DNA of 34,970 nucleotides from Planctomycetota bacterium (lineage in GTDB: Bacteria > Planctomycetota > Planctomycetia > Pirellulales > UBA1268): the NCBI GenBank assembly GCA_016872555.1, contig VGZO01000043.1, positions 1-34,970 of the forward strand, given 5' to 3'. The notes below the pieces were generated by a model, which worked only from the letters and a program-made list of their open reading frames with translations, made no database searches and had not been told where the DNA came from. This document shows positions 16,596-25,700 of this stretch, piece after piece. Position 1 is the first letter of the stretch. Each line of letters starts with the position of its first letter. Both the position numbers and the translations under genes were made by a program.

Positions 16596-17789
16596 CTATC
16601 CCGCACAAGCGCCGCAGGCGGACTTCGGCGGCCGCTCGCGCGGGACGCGGCGGCCGAAGTCGCACTCGATCGCGAATCGGGCCATGCGGAGGAGCGACTC
16701 GTGGTCGATCGTCGGGCAGGGGAACTGACCGGCATGGGCCACCGTCGCCGCGCGGTCGAAATCGGGATCGCAGCGGAGGTAGCTGCGATACACGCCGAGC
16801 TGTGACCGGAACTCGTCGGCGAACCAGCGCTCGTCGCGGACGTCGGGGTCGTCCGGGGAGGCGGCCCGGGAAAACCGCTCGACAGCCTCCTGGACGACGC
16901 AGGCGATCGTGCCCGTCGACACCGGCTCGGGGTGGGTGAGGTGAAACGTCCGGCCATGTGCCGCCGGGGTACGGACGAGATGGCACATGACCTGCGAGAC
17001 CCAGTCGACGGGGACGAAGTTCTTGCGGTCGCGGCCGTCGATCCGCAGCAGCCGCAGCAGGGCGCGACCACTGGTCGATCCGAGGAGCATCCGCGGGAGG
17101 AGGGTGTGGCCGAGACGCGCCAGGGCGTAGAAACCGTGGTAGGTCGAGGTGAATCCGGAACGCGAGTCGCCGACGATGATCGCCGGACGGTAGACGGTCA
17201 CCGACCGGAGGTGATCGGCGCCGTGGACCAGGGTTTCGGCCTCGACCTTGCTACGCTCGTAGTCGTTGCCGAACCGTTGGCCGACGTCGAGCTCGGTCTC
17301 GAGCACGCGCCCCGAGCGCAGTCCGCAGACGTACGCCGTCGAGACGTGATGGAACTCGCCGATGCCGGCGGCGCGGGCCAACCCGACGACGTGCGCGGTG
17401 CCGCCGACGTTGGTGCGCCATGGGTCGCCGTCGCGGTCCGCGCCGTGGAACGTCAGCGACGCGGCGTTGTGGAGGATCGCCCGGCAGTGCTCCCCGAGAT
17501 CGCGGACGGCGTCGTCGTCGAGACCGCAGCGCGGGGCGCCGATGTCGCCGGCGACCACGGTCGGGCGGGGGAGCGGATGCCCGAGGTCCCCCTCCCAGGC
17601 CGCGACCATCGCCTCGATGCGCATGGCGGGATCACGTTTGCGATCGGGACGTACCAGCAGCAGCGGTCGCTCGCCGGCGAGGAGCAGGTCGCGGACGACG
17701 TACGAGCCGAGCAACCCCGTGGCGCCCGTGACGAGGATCTGCCGGGCCGAAGGATCGACGGGAAACGAATCGGGCGGGCAGACGATCAT
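16596..17789 (-). CDS. Thioester reductase-like NAD(P)-binding protein (copy 1)
   Basis: 397 residues from ATG 17789; earlier in-frame codons give low-complexity Arg-rich sequence. It is an extended SDR of the NAD_binding_4/thioester-reductase type, which reduces carrier- or CoA-bound acyl chains to aldehydes. The nucleotide motif is LVTGATGLLGSYVVRDLLL, followed by HNAASLTFHGADRD, STAYVCGLRSG and the catalytic Tyr/Lys in NDYERSKVEAE, then VYRPAIIVGDSRSG. It is clearly paralogous to the gene at 32136-33677 (shared ETELD-GQ--GNDYERSK block). No carrier or adenylation domain is fused, so it must act in trans. It lies 128 bp downstream of the acyltransferase gene on the same strand and likely contributes to chain release or modification. 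Confidence 0.88.
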   Translation of the reverse strand: MIVCPPDSFPVDPSARQILVTGATGLLGSYVVRDLLLAGERPLLLVRPDRKRDPAMRIEAMVAAWEGDLGHPLPRPTVVAGDIGAPRCGLDDDAVRDLGEHCRAILHNAASLTFHGADRDGDPWRTNVGGTAHVVGLARAAGIGEFHHVSTAYVCGLRSGRVLETELDVGQRFGNDYERSKVEAETLVHGADHLRSVTVYRPAIIVGDSRSGFTSTYHGFYALARLGHTLLPRMLLGSTSGRALLRLLRIDGRDRKNFVPVDWVSQVMCHLVRTPAAHGRTFHLTHPEPVSTGTIACVVQEAVERFSRAASPDDPDVRDERWFADEFRSQLGVYRSYLRCDPDFDRAATVAHAGQFPCPTIDHESLLRMARFAIECDFGRRVPRERPPKSACGACAG

Positions 17790-17917
17790 GGCGACGGAGC
17801 GATCCTGGCTCGAGGGCCGCCGGTTGCCGTGGACAGTGGCGGGCCGGGGTCGAAGCAATCTATCAGCCGCCGGCAAAAGTCCATCGCGGCGCCGTTTCCC
17901 CGCCGATCGGGTCGATG

Positions 17918-19270
17918 TCATCCGCCGGGCGTGGAAGCCGCGAGCGCTGCCGCCGTGTCGTCGATGGCGCGGCGCACGAGCTCCGCGAAGGCGGCGCTCG
18001 CACCGGCGCCGAGGTGCCGCTCGTCGGTGTGGACCGCGAGCCGGAGGCTGCCCGCGTAGGTCATGATCCCGACCCCCGCGCGGGTCCGCGGCCGTAGCGG
18101 GGGAACCCCGACGATGCCGGTCAGCAGGAGATCACGGGGAGCGTGGCGACCGTCGACGATCGGCACCGCGGCACGGAGGCGGGGTGCGAGGTTGCCGACG
18201 TTGCTGATCACCGCGGTCGACAGGCACAGAGGGAGGCGGGTCAGCAGCCACAGCAATCCCGGCACGCGTTCGAGGGCCTCGACGGCGTGAAGAAACTGGG
18301 CGGCGGCACCGGTTTCCTTGATCCAGCGGCTCGCCGCCGCCAGTGAGCGGACGAGCGTCGTGGGATCGCCGCACTCCTCCGCCGACCGGTCGAGAAATGC
18401 GTAGCCGATATGGTTGCCGGTCGGAACCGTCGCGCCAGGGTCGCGGAGGCTGACCGGCATGTTGATGCGCACGTGGCGGGCCGGGGTCCCCGCCGCGGCG
18501 TTCCAGTCGAGGGCGGTGCGCATCGCGGCCGCGACGAGGAGATCGTTGACGGTCACTCCGGCCGCGCTGGCGATCCCCCACAAGCGAAGTGTCTGGTCGG
18601 GAGTGAAGACGACGCAGGCGTAGGGGGGGGCGAGTGGTTCGTCGGGGACGGGCGCGGTCGGGGTGGCGAAGGGGGCGAGCACCGCCGGCCGGAGCCGGGC
18701 AAAACTCCCCGACTCACGTGCCAGGCGGCGGGTGTCGGGGACCGCCGGCCGTGGGGCGGCGCTCGTCTGGGGAGCGGACGGTGCCTGGCGCCGGACGACT
18801 GCCGGAAGGTCGCCGCCGCAGGGTGGTTGCCCGGTGTGGTACGCCGTCCACATCGCGCCGAGCCACTCGATGCAGGCCAGACCGTCGCAGACCGTGTGAT
18901 CGACCACCAGGACCACGCTCCACCGCGGCGGCCCACCCGGATCCCGCTCGCGCTCCAGCGCGACGACCCGCAGCCCGCTGGAGCGGGTCGCGTCGCACGG
19001 TCGCCAGGGATCGGCGGCCGCCCGGTCGGCCGACAGGGGCCACCACTCGACCGCGGGGTCGGTGTCGGGGGGCAGCCAGACCCAGCGTCTGCCGCGGCGG
19101 CCGATCCGCATCCGCATCCTCGGGTGACAGGCGGCCGCCGCCGCCACCGCGGTTTCGAGCCGGCGGCGGTCGAGGGGGCCCTCGAGCTGGACTTCGAGCA
19201 GGAAGTCCATCGGGTAGCCCCGCCTGCGGTCGACGAGGAGCAGCGTCTCGAAAGGCGAAAGCGGTTCCAT
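17918..19270 (-). CDS. Condensation/wax-ester-synthase-like acyltransferase
   Basis: 450 residues of the CoA-dependent acyltransferase superfamily (NRPS condensation domains, PapA, WS/DGAT). The active-site motif reads VVDHTVCDGLACIEWLG: the catalytic second His and the Asp-Gly of HHxxxDG are kept, and the first His is Asp. The C-terminal half has NMPVSLRDPG and GNHIGYAFLD, then VISNVGNLAP and GIMTYAGSLRLAV, as in PapA- and wax-synthase-like members. It is divergent from the large synthase and upstream of thioester reductase 1. Inference: it esterifies the alcohol or hydroxyl product of the cluster with an acyl thioester. Substrates cannot be read from sequence. Confidence 0.82.
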   Translation of the reverse strand: MEPLSPFETLLLVDRRRGYPMDFLLEVQLEGPLDRRRLETAVAAAAACHPRMRMRIGRRGRRWVWLPPDTDPAVEWWPLSADRAAADPWRPCDATRSSGLRVVALERERDPGGPPRWSVVLVVDHTVCDGLACIEWLGAMWTAYHTGQPPCGGDLPAVVRRQAPSAPQTSAAPRPAVPDTRRLARESGSFARLRPAVLAPFATPTAPVPDEPLAPPYACVVFTPDQTLRLWGIASAAGVTVNDLLVAAAMRTALDWNAAAGTPARHVRINMPVSLRDPGATVPTGNHIGYAFLDRSAEECGDPTTLVRSLAAASRWIKETGAAAQFLHAVEALERVPGLLWLLTRLPLCLSTAVISNVGNLAPRLRAAVPIVDGRHAPRDLLLTGIVGVPPLRPRTRAGVGIMTYAGSLRLAVHTDERHLGAGASAAFAELVRRAIDDTAAALAASTPGG

Positions 19271-19392
19271 TCAGTCGCACGAGCCCGGGGGCAACCCGGC
19301 CTCGCGGACGGGAAAAGCGCGAGAGCGATTGTTTCTAGCAATTGCAACGGTCGGAAGGGGGCCGCCTGGGAACGTAGTTTTCCTGGGATTTC

Positions 19393-19420
19393 TTGACACT
19401 TCTTCCCGTCCATCCATACT
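19393..19420 (+). promoter_or_regulatory. Sigma-70-like promoter for the synthase operon
   Basis: A perfect -35 TTGACA (19393-19398) is followed, after 16 bp, by CATACT (19415-19420), four of six matches to TATAAT. It sits in a locally AT-richer patch and points towards the synthase, leaving a leader of about 345 nt to the TTG start. Confidence 0.5.
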
Positions 19421-19759
19421 CACTTCCGCGTCGGAGTCGGCCCAGCGGCCGGTGATCCGTGGCTTCCCGGCGACCGTCCCGGTCACGCGGGCAGCCCGTA
19501 GTCCGACCCGACGCACGCGATCACCCCCGGTCCGGTCGACAGCCGACCCGGCGGTGAGCGGCGATGCCCGCGGCGGGTTGCTGGCGTGGGTGTCGTGCGG
19601 ATCCCAGGGAAGGGTGTTGGACGCCTCACGGCACGTACCGCGCCCTCCCGAGACCGATCCGAGCCGGCTTTCCGCCGGACATCTGCCCGCTTCCCCGACC
19701 CGTCCGGTGTCCCGCCCGTCGTGGCAGGGTTACGGCGGGACCGTACACACGCCAAGGAC

Positions 19760-19764
19760 GAGGA
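19760..19764 (+). promoter_or_regulatory. Ribosome binding site deciding a TTG start
   Basis: GAGGA lies 6 nt before TTG 19771, which begins the sequence LQEPLAIVGMSCRLPG, exactly where ketosynthase domains start. This favours TTG 19771 over ATG 19564. Confidence 0.6.
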
Positions 19765-19770
19765 TCAGCC

Positions 19771-22700
19771 TTGCAGGAACCACTCGCAATCGTCGGCATG
19801 TCCTGCAGGCTCCCGGGCGCCGATGGGCTCGACGCGTTCTGGCGGCTCGTGGAATCGGGGGGAGTCGCCTGGGGGCCGCTCCCTGAGTCGCGCCTGCCGC
19901 GGGATTTGTACTTCGACCCGCGGAAGGGCCAGTTGGGGCGTTCCTATTCGGAGATGGGGGCGCTGGTTTCGGAGCGGCAGCCCGATCCGCGGACCTGCCC
20001 GATCACCGAGGAGATGCGCCACCGCTACGACATCGCCCACGTGGTGTTCCTCGAAGTCACCGCCCAGGCGTGCCGCGATGCCGGACTCGATCCGTTCGCG
20101 ATGCCGGCCGACCGTCGGACGGGTGTCTACGTGGGGCACACCGGCGGCAGCACGCGGATCGGCGACATCGTCTACGGCACCGGGATCGACGAGACGGCGA
20201 CGCTTCTCGGCGACGTCGACGTGGCGCGGCGGTTGCTCGGCCCCGACGTGGCGGCGGTCGCCGCCGAGGTCACCGCGGCGATCCGCGACCGCTACCCGGG
20301 GCGCCTTCCTGGGGAGCGGCTCGATCTCGAGGCCCTCGGCGCCGCCCGGATCGTCCAGGAGGCGCTGCGGCTCGACGGGCCCTACCTGGTGGTCGATGCG
20401 GCATGCGCCTCGTCGCTGCAGGCGCTGGCGATTGCCGCCCGGTCGCTGGCGACCGGCGGGATCGACCAGGCGATCGTCGGTGGCGCCTCGTACTGCAAGT
20501 CGGACAGCCTCGTGCTGTTTTCCGCCGCCCAGTCGGTGAGCAACACCGGCTCGTGTCCGTTCGGCAGTGACGCCGACGGGCTGGTGACCGCCGAAGGCTA
20601 CGTGGCGTTGGTGCTCAAGACGCTGTCGCGGGCGCAGGCCGACGGCGACCGGATCCGCGCCGTGATCCGCGGCATCGGGGTAGCCAGCGACGGCAAGGGC
20701 AAGAGCCTCTGGGCTCCGCGCCGCGAGGGGCAGATGCTCGCCGTCGAGCGGGCCTACCCCGATCCAGCCGAGATGTCGCACATCGACTACATCGAGGCCC
20801 ACGCCACCAGCACCCAAGTCGGCGACGCGACCGAGCTGGGGGCGCTGGCCAGTCTCCTCGGCAAGCACCTGCCGGCCGGACGGCGGATCCCGATCGGCAG
20901 CGTCAAGGCGAACATCGGCCACACGCTGGAGACGGCGGGGCTGGCGAGCCTCGTCAAGGTCGTGTTGGCGATGGAACACGGCGTCATCCCGCCCGGCTCG
21001 ACCTGCCGCGAGCTCAACGAGGAGTTCTGTTGGGACGAGGGGCCGTTCTCGGTGCCGCGCGAGTCGCTCCCCTGGCCACGGCGCGCTGACGGTGGCCCGC
21101 GCTGCGCGGCGGTGAACGCCTTCGGCATCGGCGGGCTCAACGTCCACCTCGCGCTTGCCGAGTCGGCACCGGCACGGGCGCCGTCCGTGGTGCGACCGAC
21201 GCCGGCGGGTGACGACGGCGCCATCGCGATCGTCGGTATCGGCTGCGTACTGCCCGGAGCGTTGTCGGTCGCGGCGTTCGGCGAGTTGCTCGACCGTGGC
21301 GTGCCGGCGCTGGCCGATGTACCGGCGGACCGGTGGAACCTCCGGCGGGCGCTCGACCCGTCGGGGCCACGGCCGTGGCGCACCGTCGCCGGCCGTGGCG
21401 GGTTCGTGATCGGTTTCCAGTACGACTGGCGGCGCCACAAGGTGCCCCCGAAGCAGATCGCTGCCGCCAATCCGCTTCAGTTCATGCTCCTCGAGGCGGC
21501 CGACGCCGCGATCGCCGATCTCGGCGGCCCCGCGCGCCTCGACCGGGCGCGGACGGCGGTCGTCGTCGGGACGATGTTCGGCGGCGAGTTCTCCAACGAC
21601 CTGCAGATGGGGCTCCGGCTCCCCGAGACCGCCGTCCACCTCCGCGCCGCCCTGCAGCGCCGGGGGCTGGGGGCTGGCGAGATCGAAGCGATCGTCGCGG
21701 CCTACGAGAAAAAGGTGCTCGAGGAACTCCCGGCACTGGTCGACGAGACGGGCAGCTTTACCAGCAGCACCCTCGCCAGCCGCCTCACCAAGTCGTTCGA
21801 TTTGATGGGGGGTGCGCTGGCGCTCGACGCGGGCGATTGTTCAACGCTGGCGGCGATCGCCGCCGCGGCCGACATGCTCCACCAGGGGACCTGCGACGCC
21901 GTTGTCTGCGCGGCCGGGCAGCGCGCGATGGACCTGATGGCGTTCGAGGGGTTGTCGCTGGAAGGCGCGCTTACGGCGGAGCCGGCGGCGCCGTTCAACG
22001 CGGCCGGCGGCCGGATCCCGGCCGAGGGCGCGGTGGTCCTCGTCCTCAAGTCACTGGCGGCGGCGCGAGCCGCGGGCGATCCGATCCGTGCCGTGATCCG
22101 TGGCGTCCGCGTCGGCAGTGGCGTGGCGCTCGAGGAAGTCGCCCCGCGCGTCGTCCACGATGCCGCGACGGCGGCGCGCGTGCCGCCCACCGCGATCGGC
22201 GCCGTCGAGGTGTCGGGGAGCGGTGCGGCGGCGATCGACGGCGTCGTGGCCGCGGCCCTGGCGGCGGAATACGGCAACGCCGGTGGGCCGCCACGGTCGG
22301 CCGGATCGCTCGACGGCCTCGTCGGCCACTGTGGTGCCGGTGCCGGTGCCGCGGCGGTGGTCAAGCTCGCCCGAAGCCTCGCCAGCGGTACGCTGCCGGC
22401 AACGCCGGGAATCGCCGGTGAGGTCACGGTCGCCCCCGGAATCGTCGCCAGTGCGGCGCCGCGGGCGATCCCCGCCGCCGACGCCGCCGGGTATCGCGCC
22501 GCCACCGTGACGACGGTCCACGCGCTGCTGGTCGGCCATCTCGTCATCGACAACGGGCTGCCGGTTCCCACGGCCGCCACGGTCGTGCCGGCCGCGCCTG
22601 CGGCGCAGGCGCGACCGATCGCGCCGCCAGCGGCGGGCGGGCGGGCGCTGGTGGCGGCGATCTTTCCCGGGCAGGGGTCGCAGTACGGCGACATGTTCCG

Positions 22701-25700
22701 GTCGTTGGCAACGGAGACCGCCGACGGGTCGGCGGTGCGTGACGAGCTCGACGGCATGGCGCGGCGCGTCGGCCTGCCGACGCTCGCCGAGACGGCGTGG
22801 CGGGCCGACCATGTGCTCGGGCTCGACATCCTCGCCACCCAGTGGTCGATGTATCTCGGTGACCTTTGTGCGTGGCGCGTGCTCGAACGTCTCGGCTTCG
22901 CCCCCGACATCGTCGCCAGCCACAGTTTCGGCGAGTTCCCGGCGCTGGCGGCAGTCGGCGCCTGGTCGGTCGACGACGGTGCGCGGGCGACACGGGCCCG
23001 GGCCGACGCGGTCTTGCAGCACGGCCCGCGGGGCGGGGCGATGCTCTCGGTGATCGCCGACCGGGCCACGGTCGGCGACCTGATCGCGCCGCTGGCCGGT
23101 TCGGTGTGGGTGTGTGCCGAGAATGCCCCCGAGCAGATCGTGGTCGGCGGCACGGTCGCCGGTATCGACGCCCTCGAAGCCCGGCTGCAGCCGACGCGGA
23201 TCCGCTCCAAGCGGCTGGCCGTTCCGAGCCCGTTCCACACGCCGTTGCTGGCGGCTGCCGCCGATCGATTGGCCGGCGCGCTGGCCCCCGTGGCGTTCGC
23301 CACGCCGCGATTGCCGCTGGTGAGCAGCACGACGGTGGAGCCGCTTGTCGACGCGGCGGCGATCCGCGCGAGCCTTGTCCGGCAGATGACCGAGCGCGTC
23401 CGCTGGGTCGACGTCGTCCGTCGTCTCCACGCCGCTGGGGTCCGCACGTTCGTCGAGGTCGGCCCGTCGGGCGTACTCACCGGTCTGGTCCGGCGGATCC
23501 TCGACGGCCTGCCCGGGGTGACGCTGGTGCAGTTCGACCAGCGCGGCCAAGCGGGAGCCGACCACCTGCGGCGGCTGCGCGACCAGCTGTCGGCTGCCGG
23601 GGCGCTGCGAACAGTCGCTACGGCGGTCGCGGTGCCCTCCGCGGTGAGGGCGGTGGCGACCCACCCGGCGATCCTGTCGTTCGATGCCACGGCACGGCGG
23701 CGCGCCCGCAATCGGGCTGGTGGCGGAGGGCCACCGGCCGTTCCGGCGGGCACGGCACCGGCACCGACCGCGCCGATCGCGATGCTGGCCAACGGCCACG
23801 CGGCAGACGCTCCGGGTTCACCCCGCGCTCCTTCTCCCGCGCCCAGCGGCCGCCATGGCGGCGACAGTGGCACGGCCCGAAACGGCAGCCACGATGGCGG
23901 CAATGGCGCTGCAGCGGCGCCGCTGGCACCGGCGCCGTACGTGGCTGTCGGCAGCGCCGCGACCAATGGCTCGGCCTATCCGTCGTCGGGCAATGGCTAC
24001 CACGCCGGCGGCTCGGTCATCGATGCTTCCGCCAAGGCGGCGCCGGTCCGGCTCCGCAACGCCGCCGCCGGTGCCTCTCCGGTCATCCGGCCGGTCGGCG
24101 GCCTCGAGCAGATCGTGGTGGCGCTGCTCACCGAGCATGCCGCCCGCCTCCCACTGGCGAGCGCCGGCACCGCCGGGAGCGACGTGCTCGACGCGCTCGA
24201 GCACCTGTTCGAGAGCGTGCCGTCGCGCCGCGCGGCGGTGATGGCCGCCACGACGCTCGACGATTTCTGCGCTCTGCTCGCGGCCAGCGGCGGGAAGGCC
24301 GAATGGGTCGAGCCCGCGCCCCCGGTGAGCGCTCGAGCCGGCGCTGCGAAGCCATCAGCCCAGGGTGACGGGCTCGAGACGTTCGTGATCGACTTCGTCG
24401 TCGAGCAGACGGGCTACCCGCGCGAGATCGTCGAGCTGGACGCCGATCTGGAGGGCGACCTGGGGATCGACAGCATCCGCAAGGCGCAGCTGTTCGGTGA
24501 GATCGGCCAGCGTTACGGTCTGGGCGCCGACGCGAGCGTGTCGCTCGACGACTTCCGCACGCTGCGGCACCTGCTCGACTACATGCTCCCGCGCGTCGGC
24601 GGGGCGGGGACGTCGACGGCTGCCGTGGCGGCCGTTGCACCGGCTCCGGCGCCGGTCGCGTCGGCTCCGGCGGTGGTCGCGAGCGCCGCGGCGGCTCCGG
24701 CGAGCGCGGCAGGAGCCGCGGAGCTGGAGGCGTTCGTCGTCGACTTCGTCGTCGAGCAGACGGGCTACCCGCGCGAGATCGTCGAGCTGGACGCCGATCT
24801 GGAGGGCGACCTGGGGATCGACAGCATCCGCAAGGCGCAGCTGTTCGGTGAGATCGGCCAGCGTTACGGTCTGGGCGCCGACGCGAGCGTGTCGCTCGAC
24901 GACTTCCGCACGCTGCGGCACCTGCTCGACTACATGCTCCCGCGCGTCGGCGGGGCGGGGACGTCGACGGCTGCCGTGGCGGCCGTTGCACCGGCTCCGG
25001 CGCCGGTCGCGTCGGCTCCGGCGGTGGTCGCGAGCGCCGCGGCGGCTCCGGCGAGCGCGGCAGGAGCCGCGGAGCTGGAGGCGTTCGTCGTCGACTTCGT
25101 CGTCGAGCAGACGGGCTATCCGCGCGAGATCGTCGAGCTGGATGCCGATCTGGAAGGTGATCTGGGGATCGACAGCATCCGCAAGGCGCAGCTGTTCGGT
25201 GAGATCGGCCAGCGTTACGGTCTGGGCGTTGACGCGAGCGTGTCGCTCGACGACTTCCGCACGCTGCGGCACCTGCTCGACTACATGCTCCCGCGCGTCG
25301 GCGGTCACTCAGATGCAACGCCCGCCAGTGTTGTTGCGGCGTCAGCCAGCTTCGTCGCTCCGCCCGCTCGGGCTCCCAGTGAGGCGTTCGTGGTCGGTCA
25401 GGCCGAAGGGCGGCGGCATTCCGCTGCCATCCGTGGGTGGTGCCGAGAGCTGGCGGCGCTCGGCTCTGCAGCGCAGCGCGCGACCCCCGATCAGACCACC
25501 GCCGACTTCCTCGCGGGCGTCGCCGATGCGACCGGAATCGACCGCGGTATCCTCGAAGCAGGGTGGGCCGAGCCGGCCCGCGCCCTCGGCGGCCTCGACG
25601 TGATCGCCGATCTTGCCGGCCGTGACGGCCCGGCGATCCTCGTCGGATTCGGCCGCCATGCCGCGCCGGTGATCCGCCAGCAGTCTGTGGGGACGACGCT

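Larger units (their letters stand above)
19271..19770. other. Divergent intergenic region of the lipid cluster
   Basis: 500 bp between the acyltransferase (minus) and the synthase (plus). The stretch 19320-19430 is distinctly less GC-rich than its surroundings and contains the palindrome GCAATTGC (19338-19345) and a good promoter-like pair (19393-19420). An in-frame ATG at 19564 opens the synthase frame, but the 69 encoded residues are Arg/Pro/Cys-rich and not domain-like. I therefore read 19564-19770 as leader. Confidence 0.5.

Noticed and set aside
19564-19770. N-terminal extension of the synthase from ATG 19564
   Set aside because: The 69 residues are Arg/Pro/Cys-rich and not domain-like, whereas TTG 19771 has a good ribosome binding site at the KS border. 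Not fully excluded.
24370-25307. Tandem repeats as a CRISPR or satellite array
   Set aside because: The repeat unit is 351 bp, in frame, and encodes intact ACP domains.
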